From: Chloroflexota bacterium
GTDB lineage: Bacteria; Chloroflexota; Anaerolineae; Promineifilales; Promineifilaceae
Assembly (NCBI GenBank): GCA_022616275.1
Contig: JAKEFB010000158.1
Location: 1-63,822, forward strand
Reading direction: 5' to 3'
Length of the DNA: 63,822 nucleotides
Position numbers and translations under genes: made by a program. The notes under the pieces were generated by a model. It worked only from the letters and a program-made list of their open reading frames with translations. It was not told the origin of the DNA and did not search any database. Shown piece after piece: positions 15,146 to 23,460 of this stretch (position 1 is its first letter; every line of letters begins with the position of its first letter).

Positions 15146-17335
15146 TCATGGTCCATTGATCCCGGTAATAGGGGTTATCGTTAGGGACCACTCGGCCCTT
15201 AGGAGCGCGCTGGGCCTATGATCATAGGCGCCTTCCAGATATTGGCTGCTAAGGGTGACAGTCCACGACTTGTCGGCGGTCAGGCCCCAACCGGCCAGCG
15301 GCTCCGGCTCGCCCACCCAGTAAATGGGCCGGCCAGCCTGCTGCCAGCCGGCCACTGCCTGGCGAAAAACGACCGGGTCCAGGGCGGCCGGGTCGCGCAG
15401 GCTATAGACGTGGTGGCCGTGCAAAAACTGGAGCGGCGTGCCGATAAAGTCGCCCAGGGTAACGGCCGACTGGTCGTTGAAGATCAGGACGGCCTCAGGT
15501 TCCAGTTGGCGGTTGAGCGCCTCCACCTGGCCGATGAGTCCCTGGTAATCTACCTGGCTGACAAAACCCCGCGCCGACCAGCCCAGCCAGCCCAGCCAGG
15601 CCACGGCCAGCACTCCCCCGGCGGCGACGAAGCGCGCTCGGGGCTGGGCCAGCAGCCAGCCCAGCAGAGCGGCCGTGGCGACAATGGCAAAGGGCATAAC
15701 GGCCGGCACGTAGCGGCGGGCGGCGTAAATGTGGTGCGGCGAGGCCTGGATGCGCCACAGGTAGAGCAGGGCAAACATCAGCCCGGTGGTCAGGATGGCC
15801 ACCGTGTGCCGGTTCACTCGCCAGACGAGCAGGCAACTGCCGGCTGTCGCCAGAGCCACGCCCAGCGGCGAAAGGTACCAGCCCAGCCGGAGCAAGTTTT
15901 CCCGGTCTAGTCCCCAAGGGAGCTGGCCACCACTGTACCAGTCCTGGAACGTGAAAACCGGCTCGCCGACGTGGGGCCGGATGAACCAGCCGTAAGCAGC
16001 CAGCAGGAGCACCAGGGGTACGCTGGCCAGGAGCGCCGGCCGGCGATAGCCGGCCAGGCGCGACAGGTGGCCACGGTAGCGGCCAAGAACCAGCAGCGCG
16101 CCGCCGCCGACCAGGGCCGCGGCCGGCAAGACCAGGTTTTGTTGCAACAACCACAGCCCGTAGCCAAAGATGCTGTAGAAGTAGGGCTTGCTTTGCCAGA
16201 GCGCGTGTCCCAGAGAATGGGTGGTCAATAAAGCCAGGGGTAGGAAAAACCACCAGTGGGCCGGCCGCCACTGGCCGCTCCAGCGCAGCCCCAGCCATAG
16301 TAGACCAGGAATGGCCAGCAAAAAGTAGCTGTCAATGCGGGTCAGAAAGACCTGGCCTAAGGCCAATCCGGCCATCAAGCCCCACAGCGGCTGGGGTTCG
16401 GCGTCACGCAGCCAGCGCATTAAGCTCCATAAGCCCGTCCAAAGCAAAAATTGGGTCAGCGTTTCTGTGGTCGGGTAGCGGGCAAACCAGACCTGGAGCG
16501 CAGTCAAGGCCAGCCCGGCCAGGGCCAGCGCCGCGGCCGGCCAGCCGGCAATGTCGCGTACCACCAGGTAAATAGCCAGGCTGCCCAACAAGGCCCACAG
16601 ACCAGTGATCCACAAGGCTGCCCGGACGCCGCCCAGGCTGTAGGCCAGCGCCTGCCAGACCGGGTGAAGGTGATAAAACTGGGGGGTAATTCGCCCGGCC
16701 GGCGAACCCGTTACGTAAAAGCCGGGAAAGAGATAGTAAGGGGCTATCCCATTAGTAAAATCCCCCGGCGGCAGCGGCCGCAGCAGGGCCGGGTAGAAAG
16801 TCGGGTCTAGCTCGGCCAGGACGGGGTCGTCAATCAAAATGCCACCGGTCTCGCTAATAGTAGCGGCCAGGTTTACATAAACGCCAGCATCGGCCGCGCC
16901 AATAATGAATTCATGCGGCCGGAAGAAGAGCCAGCCGGCGGCCACCAGCCAGACAATGAGAAAAGCGTATTGAAGAGGGGGTGAGGGGGTGAGGGGGTGA
17001 TGGGGTGAGGGAGGGTCGTCTCCTTGTCTCGCCCTCTCCCAGCGACCTTCGGTCGCCCTTCCCTGTCTTCGCCAGGCAACCAGGCCCAGGGCAAGGACCA
17101 GCGCCAGCCACAGGCCAGACAGGGTGGCCAGTGAAAAGCGGCCGATCTCGGCCAGCGCCAGAGCCAGCCAGCCGATGAGCATTAGTCCCAGGGCCAGGCT
17201 GGCGAAGACCAGGGCTACCGGGTCGCCGGGCCGCCGGCCGAGGCGGGCCAGTAGTAACCATCCTGGCACAAGGGCCACTCCCACCAGGAGAACCGTGACT
17301 GCTGCCTCAGGCACGGGGGCCTCCAAGGCGGGCAT
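15146..17335 (-). CDS. Polytopic membrane protein, probable GT-C type glycosyltransferase
   Basis: 729 residues with about 12-14 membrane helices. After the first three helices there is an extracytoplasmic loop with IIGAADAGVYVNLAATI; an acidic residue in this position is typical of the first loop of ArnT/PMT-like GT-C enzymes that use polyprenyl-phosphate sugars. The last ~120 residues form a soluble tail. An unusual Pro/His/Ser stretch near residues 105-120 (SPHHPLTPSPP) is encoded by an octanucleotide repeat. It starts 29 bp inside the upstream glycosyltransferase gene and is therefore part of the operon. A role in adding sugars outside the membrane is inferred from fold and context, not shown. 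Confidence 0.7.
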   Translation of the reverse strand: MPALEAPVPEAAVTVLLVGVALVPGWLLLARLGRRPGDPVALVFASLALGLMLIGWLALALAEIGRFSLATLSGLWLALVLALGLVAWRRQGRATEGRWERARQGDDPPSPHHPLTPSPPLQYAFLIVWLVAAGWLFFRPHEFIIGAADAGVYVNLAATISETGGILIDDPVLAELDPTFYPALLRPLPPGDFTNGIAPYYLFPGFYVTGSPAGRITPQFYHLHPVWQALAYSLGGVRAALWITGLWALLGSLAIYLVVRDIAGWPAAALALAGLALTALQVWFARYPTTETLTQFLLWTGLWSLMRWLRDAEPQPLWGLMAGLALGQVFLTRIDSYFLLAIPGLLWLGLRWSGQWRPAHWWFFLPLALLTTHSLGHALWQSKPYFYSIFGYGLWLLQQNLVLPAAALVGGGALLVLGRYRGHLSRLAGYRRPALLASVPLVLLLAAYGWFIRPHVGEPVFTFQDWYSGGQLPWGLDRENLLRLGWYLSPLGVALATAGSCLLVWRVNRHTVAILTTGLMFALLYLWRIQASPHHIYAARRYVPAVMPFAIVATAALLGWLLAQPRARFVAAGGVLAVAWLGWLGWSARGFVSQVDYQGLIGQVEALNRQLEPEAVLIFNDQSAVTLGDFIGTPLQFLHGHHVYSLRDPAALDPVVFRQAVAGWQQAGRPIYWVGEPEPLAGWGLTADKSWTVTLSSQYLEGAYDHRPSALLRAEWSLTITPITGINGP
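16976..17015. repeat. Octanucleotide repeat within the membrane-protein coding sequence
   Basis: Four to five copies of GGTGAGGG with small changes (GGTGATGG once) sit in frame inside the gene. They encode the low-complexity loop between two predicted membrane helices. Confidence 0.8.
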
Positions 17336-18554
17336 CTACCTGAGCCAGTACTTCCTCGATAAACGCCAGGTAGTATTCGGCCACCCGGCCGGGGTCGTGT
17401 TGCTGTTGGATATAGGTTGTTGCTGCCTGGCCCATCGCCTGCCGCCTTTCCGGCTGTTGGGCCAGCGACAGCATGGCTGCCAGCAGAGCGGCTTCGTCCA
17501 GCAGAGGAATCTTGACAGCTACTTTATCCGGCAACTCACTATACCAGCCATGATCGAAAACAATGACTGGCCGGCCGGCCGCCAGAGCGCGCAGGGCTGC
17601 GGCCGAGGTCTCGCCCACGGTCGGGTAACGCAGGTTAACGATCACGTCGGCCGTGGCCGTCCAGTCTATAAATTCGACCACTGTTTCGACAAAGCCCGTC
17701 ACGTGGATAGCGCCCGTTAGATCCAGTCCCGCTAACAGGCCCGGCAGGTCCACCTCTTCGTGGACCTCGCCGACGATTAGATAATGGGCCTGGGGAACAA
17801 CCTGGCGCAGGCGGGCAAAAGCTCGCAGGGCCAGCTCCATTTGCTTGGCGGCCGTGACCAGGCCCACGCTGGCAAAGATCACTGCCTCGGCTGGCAGGCC
17901 CAGCGCCTGGCGGCGGGGTATACCCTGGTGAACGGTCATCAGGGCAGGAATAATCTGCAATGGCAGGTCCGGGCGCTGCTGGTGGACTGTTTCGGCCACC
18001 TGCCGGCTATGGATTGCCAGACCCAGGCTGGTGTCCAGCAGGCGGTTGTTGAGCGGCAGCTCGAATAGAGGGTGCTCGGCCCGGCCGTAATAAATGTCCC
18101 AGGCCAGGTTAACGCCGGCCGGCCCCAGGGCGTAACCCAGCTCGCGCACGTAAGCGGTGTAATTGCCCTGGCCGGCCGTGCGGTGGGCAATAAAGTGGTG
18201 CAGGCTGTAATCGTGTAAAACGACCAGTCCCGGGTAGCGCAGTGCCACCGGGTACATTCCGTCGTGATGGATGCTGTTGCCCATCTGGTAGAGGGCCAAG
18301 TCAAATTGCCAGCGCAAGGCCGGGTAAGCGCCGGTGGGTTGGATGGAAAATTGCTGTTGCAGTTCGGCGTCCACCTGTTCTGGGTAGTTGGCAAAGAGGG
18401 TCAGGCTGGCCAGTTTAGCCAGGTGGGATAGTAGCTCGCGACTGTAATCGGCGATGCCGCTGCGGGCTGGGGGCAGAGGGCTGAAATAGGCCAGGCGCAC
18501 AGGAGAAGGGCCGCCACTGCCAGTGGCGCCGTTGGTTGTCGGCCGGATGTTCAT
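17307..18554 (-). CDS. GT4-like glycosyltransferase
   Basis: 415 residues. The N-terminus LAYFSPLPPARSGIADYSREL is characteristic of a GT4 subgroup in O-antigen clusters. The donor domain begins near 225 (AVIFASVGLVTAAKQMELAL). The usual E-x7-E motif is altered to GETSAAALRALAAGRPVIV, so the first acidic residue is kept but the second position is Ala/Arg. This variant is seen in the same subgroup, but activity cannot be assumed. The ATG overlaps the TGA of the preceding coiled-coil gene. Confidence 0.82.
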   Translation of the reverse strand: MNIRPTTNGATGSGGPSPVRLAYFSPLPPARSGIADYSRELLSHLAKLASLTLFANYPEQVDAELQQQFSIQPTGAYPALRWQFDLALYQMGNSIHHDGMYPVALRYPGLVVLHDYSLHHFIAHRTAGQGNYTAYVRELGYALGPAGVNLAWDIYYGRAEHPLFELPLNNRLLDTSLGLAIHSRQVAETVHQQRPDLPLQIIPALMTVHQGIPRRQALGLPAEAVIFASVGLVTAAKQMELALRAFARLRQVVPQAHYLIVGEVHEEVDLPGLLAGLDLTGAIHVTGFVETVVEFIDWTATADVIVNLRYPTVGETSAAALRALAAGRPVIVFDHGWYSELPDKVAVKIPLLDEAALLAAMLSLAQQPERRQAMGQAATTYIQQQHDPGRVAEYYLAFIEEVLAQVDARLGGPRA

Positions 18555-18991
18555 TCTGCCTGTAGGTTGGCGCGGCTGTTTTCCAGGCGCGCCAGGCGCT
18601 CGTCCAGGGCTTGTAGCCGGCGGTTCATCTGGATGACCTGGGTGGTTAATTCGGCCAGGTCTTGGGTAAAAGAGGTGTGATCCCTGTCCTGGCTGATCAG
18701 CCGGTCGTCAAAGCCCTGGAAGCGGGTGACCACCTCGTCGTAACGAGCCAGGGTCTCCCGGTGCTGGGCCTGGACTTCGTAGAACTGCCGGACGACCAGG
18801 AGGTTAAAGTCGTTTTGCTGCTGCAGGATGGCTCGGACGTACCACCGGGCGGCGACGTTGTTCCAGGCGGTCCTCAGCCGGGCAATGAGCGACCCGACCA
18901 GCGGCGCATGAGAGACAAACGGCCGCTCCTGTACTTCCCATTTGGTCTGCAACTGGTTCAGGGTTGTTAGTGAATCCTCTGTCTGCGTCAT
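18551..18991 (-). CDS. Small coiled-coil protein, first gene of the glycan operon
   Basis: 146 residues. The middle holds a basic helix followed by WYVRAILQQQNDFNLLVVRQF, a motif common at the start of O-antigen methyltransferases and glycosyltransferases. A long C-terminal heptad region follows (LTTQVIQMNRRLQALDERLARLE). It is a third member of the coiled-coil set (with 13910-14455 and 14448-14864) and is coupled to the downstream glycosyltransferase by an ATGA overlap. It may organise the glycosylation enzymes or sense chain length, as the coiled coil of WbdD does; this is inference only. Confidence 0.6.
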   Translation of the reverse strand: MTQTEDSLTTLNQLQTKWEVQERPFVSHAPLVGSLIARLRTAWNNVAARWYVRAILQQQNDFNLLVVRQFYEVQAQHRETLARYDEVVTRFQGFDDRLISQDRDHTSFTQDLAELTTQVIQMNRRLQALDERLARLENSRANLQAE

Positions 18992-19103
18992 GGAAACCTA
19001 TTTTATTTCATTCGCGCCATTCGCCTATTGGCCCAAGTGCCTGGCACTTTACGGTTGGCCAGGTATCGCGCCAAGTTATCCAGTGCCTGGCGCTTCTTGC
19101 TCG

Positions 19104-20405
19104 TCAGCGCCAGGTGATATCCGGCGGGACAGCCGGAACAGCGTACGGTCCGGTGGCCAGGTCGTCGAAATATTGGTTGGTAGCCAGCGCGCCGTAGGAG
19201 AAGATGGCGTGCCCGGCTGTGCCGATAGCCCGGGCGGCGTTGATACGGTTGGCAATTTCGTCAAAAGTGCAGTAGCCACTGCCGATGCCGGGGATGACAA
19301 AACGGCCGGCGTGGTCGGCCTGGAAGTCGGCTACCAGGATCTGCCAGCGCTCCAGCGTCCAAAAACCATTGTAAGGGCAGTTATACTGGGCGGGGTAAAT
19401 CATGGGAGTAATTGTGTCAATATAACTGCCGGCCAGCCAGCCCTTGGAGTCCTGGTAATAATCGGAATAGCCCTCGGTGGCCACGCCGCCCCAGCCCCAT
19501 TCCGGCCGCTCAATGTAGATGGGCCAGACAGCGGCCGAGAGCCACAATTCCGGGTGCTGGCTGATGACCTGGTCGTAAAACTTAAAGACCGTGCCGTTGA
19601 TCTGATCGCGCTGCCAATCTTCGTAGGAAATGTAGCCAACTGGGGGCGAGCTGAAGCAGGGCACACCTGAAGCCGCAGCGCTGACCGGATCGCACGAGGT
19701 GTTGGGGCCGCCGTAGCGGATGTTGTCCAGGTGTAGACCGTCAATGTCGTAGTTATCCACCAGGTATTGAGCCACGTCCAGGTAATGGTTATCGGCAAAA
19801 ATGGAGGCGGGAGTGGCCTGCTGGTAGACGCTGCAGTGAATATCCCCGTTCGTGTCCCACTGCAGGCCGTTTAACTGGCCGCCGGTCGTACCGTGGGCCT
19901 GCTGCAGGGCATAGTAAAAGTGTGGTGGCGTCACGTTGGGGGGAGGATTATTGCAATCATCCCACACCGGGTAGACGTTGAGGTAGGCGTGCAGTTGCAG
20001 GCCGTGTTCGTGGGCCCGCTGCACAAAGTAGGCCAGCGGGTCCCATAGGGGGTCTGGCGGCTGGCCCAGCGCCCCGTTGATGCGCGCTGCCCACGGTTCG
20101 GGGCCGGGCTGGTAATAGGCGTCGGCTGCCCCGCGCACCTGGAAGAAAATGGCGTTAAAGCCAGCGCCGGCCGCGTTTTGGACAATTTCGTCAATTTTGG
20201 CCGGGCTGGCTGGTTGGCCGGCCGTGGTCCAGTCGAAGCGGGTCACCCACAGCCCGCGAAATTCGACCATCGCGGGATCTTCGGGGCGGTGAATGGCTGG
20301 CAGGTAGACGAACCAGCCGGAACGGCTGGCAGCTATGGCCACAGCCACTAATGACCCGGCCGCCAGGCAAGCAGCCAGCAGGACAGTTAATTGGATGCGT
20401 CGCAT
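19104..20405 (-). CDS. Secreted glycoside hydrolase-like protein (GHL10 / DUF187 family)
   Basis: 433 residues from ATG at 20405; the frame is open upstream, but that part overlaps the divergent gene and lacks a signal. The signal peptide is about residues 1-28 (LTVLLAACLAAGSLVAVAIAA). A short VYLPAIHR tag follows, then the GHL10 start FRGLWVTRFDWTT, GFNAIFFQVRGAADAYY, and the strand LHAYLNVYPVWDD. A DGLHLDNIRYGG motif near 200 and FVIPGIGSGY near 385 fit a TIM-barrel hydrolase. Family members are thought to cut peptidoglycan or other polysaccharides; the substrate is unknown. It lies directly upstream of the glycan operon on the same strand and may trim or turn over surface glycan. Confidence 0.85.
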   Translation of the reverse strand: MRRIQLTVLLAACLAAGSLVAVAIAASRSGWFVYLPAIHRPEDPAMVEFRGLWVTRFDWTTAGQPASPAKIDEIVQNAAGAGFNAIFFQVRGAADAYYQPGPEPWAARINGALGQPPDPLWDPLAYFVQRAHEHGLQLHAYLNVYPVWDDCNNPPPNVTPPHFYYALQQAHGTTGGQLNGLQWDTNGDIHCSVYQQATPASIFADNHYLDVAQYLVDNYDIDGLHLDNIRYGGPNTSCDPVSAAASGVPCFSSPPVGYISYEDWQRDQINGTVFKFYDQVISQHPELWLSAAVWPIYIERPEWGWGGVATEGYSDYYQDSKGWLAGSYIDTITPMIYPAQYNCPYNGFWTLERWQILVADFQADHAGRFVIPGIGSGYCTFDEIANRINAARAIGTAGHAIFSYGALATNQYFDDLATGPYAVPAVPPDITWR

Positions 20406-20483
20406 GGCCGTATTATGGCACAAAGTAGCCGCCGGGGTACAATAGTTACCATATAAGGTTGCTCGTGAACTGGGGAAGAAAGA
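20406..20483. promoter_or_regulatory. Divergent promoter region between hydrolase and kyn genes
   Basis: This 78-bp gap separates the minus- and plus-strand halves of the window, so both directions must start here. On the plus strand TACAAT (20438-20443) and CATATAAGG are -10-like; on the minus strand CATAATA near 20413 is -10-like. No convincing -35 boxes are visible. A GGGGAAGAAAG ribosome site precedes the kyn start at 20484. Confidence 0.35.
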
Positions 20484-21113
20484 ATGATGACCACCATGAT
20501 TGACATCAGCCGCACCCTTTTCGCCAAGATGGCCGTCTGGCCTGGCGACTCCCCCTTTAGCCTGGTTCAAACGCTTTTCCTGGGACAAAGCTCCCCGGTC
20601 AACGTGACCACCCTGACTATGAGCGCCCACACCGGCAGCCACATAGACGCCCCCCACCATTTCACCCAGGGGCAGGCGGTCGAACAACTGGATTTACGGA
20701 TCTATTGGGGCCTGGCCCAGGTCGTTACCGTAGACAAGGAGGGTGGGCCCCTGGTCCCGGCCGATTTCGCCGCCTACGATCTAAGCGTGGCCGAGCGGTT
20801 GCTGGTCCGTTCCCCGGCCAGCGATTTAGACCCCTCCGTTTTCCCTGAGGATTTCGTTTACCCCAGTCCGGAGCTGGCCGATTTCTTGGGCAACCTGGGG
20901 ATTATTTTGTACGGTACAGACGCGCCTTCAATGGACAAGAGCGACAGCAAAGCGTTGCCCGGCCACCATGCCCTTTATCGAAATAACATTGCCATCCTGG
21001 AGGGGCTGGACCTGAGCCAGGCGGCCGACGGTATCTATGAGTTGGTGGCCCTGCCGCTCAAGATAGCCGGCGGAGACGGCAGCCCGGTGCGGGCCGTTTT
21101 GCGCCATATCTAA
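20484..21113 (+). CDS. kynB: Kynurenine formamidase (arylformamidase)
   Basis: 209 residues, the usual length of bacterial KynB. The metal-binding signature HxGxHxDxPxH is intact (SAHTGSHIDAPHHF, near residues 50-62). The N-terminus IDISRTLFAKMAVWPGD and GIILYGTDAPSMDKSDS are both typical of the cyclase/KynB superfamily. It hydrolyses N-formylkynurenine to kynurenine and formate in aerobic tryptophan breakdown. It sits 28 bp upstream of kynureninase, which acts next. Tryptophan 2,3-dioxygenase (kynA) is not present in the window. Confidence 0.93.
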   Translation: MMTTMIDISRTLFAKMAVWPGDSPFSLVQTLFLGQSSPVNVTTLTMSAHTGSHIDAPHHFTQGQAVEQLDLRIYWGLAQVVTVDKEGGPLVPADFAAYDLSVAERLLVRSPASDLDPSVFPEDFVYPSPELADFLGNLGIILYGTDAPSMDKSDSKALPGHHALYRNNIAILEGLDLSQAADGIYELVALPLKIAGGDGSPVRAVLRHI

Positions 21114-21141
21114 GGGTAGGCCGCGCCCTGGACCCAATGGC

Positions 21142-22416
21142 ATGATTCCCCCTTTTCGCCCCGACGCCGGGTACGCCCAGGAACTGGACGCCCGGGACGA
21201 TCTGGTCCGCTTTCGCCAGCAATTTGTGATAGACGACCCAACCTATATCTACCTTGATGGCAACTCTCTCGGCCGCCTGCCCAGGGTCACTGTCGAGCGG
21301 TTGCAGCAGGTGGTCGAACAGGAGTGGGGGCGGCGGCTGATCCGCAGTTGGAATGAGGGCTGGTTTGACTTGCCGGAGCGAGTCGGGGCTAAAATGGCTG
21401 TTTTGCTGGGAGCCAGCCCCGACGAAGTCATCATGGCCGACTCGACCTCTGTTAACCTTTACAAACTGGCGCTGGCCGCCCTCCAGGTGCAATCCGGCCG
21501 GACCAAAATCGTCACCGACGAGCTGAACTTCCCTTCCGACTTGTACATTCTCCAGGGAGTGGTCCGGTTAGCCGGGCCGGCCTACCGGCTGGAAGTTGTA
21601 CCCGCGGCCGACGAGCTATCTGGCCCGGTGGAGCAATTGGCCGGGGCCATAGACGAGGAAACCGCCCTGGTCGTCCTGACCCACACCATTTTTAAGAGTG
21701 GTTACACGTATGACATGGCCACGCTGACAGAGCTGGCCCACCGGGCCGGGGCGCTCATCTTGTGGGACTGCAGCCACTCGGTCGGGGCCATGCCTATTGC
21801 GCTGAATGCGGCCGCTGTCGATCTGGCCGTGGGCTGCAGCTACAAATATTTAAACGGCGGCCCTGGCGCTCCGGCCTTCCTGTACGTGCGCCGCGACTGG
21901 CAGGAGCGACTGAACAACCCCATTTCCGGCTGGATGGGGCAGCACAGCCCCTTCGCCTTTGCCCTTGACTACCAGCCCGCGCCGGGGCTGCGCCGCTTCC
22001 TCACCGGGACGCCGTCCATCCTGGCCCTGGCGGCCGTGGAGGCGGGCCTGGAGCTGCTGTTGGAAGCAGGCCTGGAGCGAGTGCGGGCCAAATCAGTGCA
22101 GCAGACGGAATACCTGGTGGCCCTGTGGGAGGCACTGTTGGCCCCGCTGGGCTTCCGTTTGAAGTCACCGCGCCAACCGGAGCACCGGGGGTCACACGTC
22201 ACTCTTGGCCACGACGAGGGGCTGCGTATTGACCAGGCTCTGATTCACGAAATGAGCGTCCAGCCCGACTTTCGCCGGCCGGACAATATTCGTTTTGGCA
22301 TTGCTCCCCTGTACAATACCTTTACCGAGCTTCACGAGGCCGTTCAGCGTCTACGCACCGTGGTCACGGAACAGCTTTACGAAAAATACCCGGCCGAAGG
22401 GCCGGCCGTTACCTGA
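21142..22416 (+). CDS. kynU: Kynureninase
   Basis: 424 residues, PLP fold type I. Seen directly: the N-terminal IYLDGNSLGRLPR motif, the TDELNFPSDLYI segment, WDCSHSVGAMP (the PLP-ring aspartate region) and the catalytic-lysine motif CSYKYLNGGPGAPAF near 235. It cleaves kynurenine to anthranilate and alanine. The stop is directly followed by the next start (TGA-ATG). Together with KynB it feeds anthranilate into further degradation or signalling. Confidence 0.95.
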   Translation: MIPPFRPDAGYAQELDARDDLVRFRQQFVIDDPTYIYLDGNSLGRLPRVTVERLQQVVEQEWGRRLIRSWNEGWFDLPERVGAKMAVLLGASPDEVIMADSTSVNLYKLALAALQVQSGRTKIVTDELNFPSDLYILQGVVRLAGPAYRLEVVPAADELSGPVEQLAGAIDEETALVVLTHTIFKSGYTYDMATLTELAHRAGALILWDCSHSVGAMPIALNAAAVDLAVGCSYKYLNGGPGAPAFLYVRRDWQERLNNPISGWMGQHSPFAFALDYQPAPGLRRFLTGTPSILALAAVEAGLELLLEAGLERVRAKSVQQTEYLVALWEALLAPLGFRLKSPRQPEHRGSHVTLGHDEGLRIDQALIHEMSVQPDFRRPDNIRFGIAPLYNTFTELHEAVQRLRTVVTEQLYEKYPAEGPAVT

Positions 22417-23436
22417 ATGACTCAACTATTTATGGAACCTGTCCAAAAATTCGTTACCTCGGCCGGGCGCTGCATTTACACCTTTCCCGTTCTGGCCTTT
22501 CCCAGCCTGGTAGCCAACATTTACGTTATCAGCGACGGCGGCCGGGTCATCCTGGTAGACTGTGGGTCGGGAATGGAGCAATCCAATAAGGATTTGCTGG
22601 CCGGCTTTACCGCTATCCAGGAAACTTTTGGCGACCCTATCGGCCTGGCCGACGTAGACGTGATTGTCATCACCCACGGCCACATGGACCATTTTGGCGG
22701 CCTGCCGTTTATCCGCCAGCACACCGGCGCGCCGATTGGCGTCCATCCCCTGGACCGGCGCGTCCTATCCCATTACGAGGAGCGGGTGGTCGTTGCCGCA
22801 CGGCAGTTGGAGACCTTTCTGCAACGAGCCGGCGTTTCGGCCGAAAGCCGGGAGGCTATCATGGCTATGTACCTGTACGCCAAGGGCGTCTATCGTTCCA
22901 CGCCGGTCCAGTTTTCCCTTGAGGAAGAACAGGCTGAGCTGGTTGGCGTCCAGCCCCACCACGTGCCCGGCCACTGCCCCGGCCAGGTCTGCCTTCAGGT
23001 GGACGACATCCTGCTGACGGCCGACCATGTCTTGTCACGGACGACGCCGCACCAGGCCCCGGAGAGCATCACCAACCACATGGGCCTGGCCCATTACCTC
23101 GATTCCCTGGCCCGGATTGAGCGCCTGGAGGGGGTCCGCCTATGCCTGGGCGGGCACGAAGAGCCAATGGCCGACCTGCCCGGCCGCATCCAGGCCATCC
23201 GCCAGGTCCACGACAGCCGGCTGAACCGGGTGCTGGATATCTGCCGCGAACCCACGTCTACGGCCGACATCAGCCGCCAGCTCTTTGGCGAAGTCCACAG
23301 CTACCACATCCTCCTGGCCCTGGAAGAAGCCGGCGCCCACGTTGAGTACCTCTACCAAAGGGGCGAATTGGTGGCCGCCAACCTGGAAGAGATTGAACAG
23401 GAGCCTAACCCGGTCATCCGTTATCAACGCGTTTGA
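22417..23436 (+). CDS. MBL-fold metallo-hydrolase
   Basis: 339 residues. The HxHxDH zinc motif is THGHMDHFGG near residue 85. Later ligands are VPGHCPGQVCL and TADHVLS near 185-205. A C-terminal winged-helix-like tail (about 265-320) is typical of the LACTB2/BLACT_WH group. It hydrolyses an ester- or thioester-like bond; substrate unknown. It starts at the base after kynU stops and so is cotranscribed with it, but a link to tryptophan breakdown is only suggested by position. Confidence 0.88.
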   Translation: MTQLFMEPVQKFVTSAGRCIYTFPVLAFPSLVANIYVISDGGRVILVDCGSGMEQSNKDLLAGFTAIQETFGDPIGLADVDVIVITHGHMDHFGGLPFIRQHTGAPIGVHPLDRRVLSHYEERVVVAARQLETFLQRAGVSAESREAIMAMYLYAKGVYRSTPVQFSLEEEQAELVGVQPHHVPGHCPGQVCLQVDDILLTADHVLSRTTPHQAPESITNHMGLAHYLDSLARIERLEGVRLCLGGHEEPMADLPGRIQAIRQVHDSRLNRVLDICREPTSTADISRQLFGEVHSYHILLALEEAGAHVEYLYQRGELVAANLEEIEQEPNPVIRYQRV

Positions 23437-23460
23437 TAGATCGCCTATTGTTAACTCCAG

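Noticed and set aside
18992-19103. Terminator at the short AAGTGCC/GGCACTT inverted repeat near 19035
   Set aside because: Only 7 bp with a one-base loop and no T-run; more likely part of repeat-rich spacer.
20406-20687. Longer start for the GHL10 hydrolase
   Set aside because: The extension overlaps the divergent kynB gene and would bury the signal peptide.
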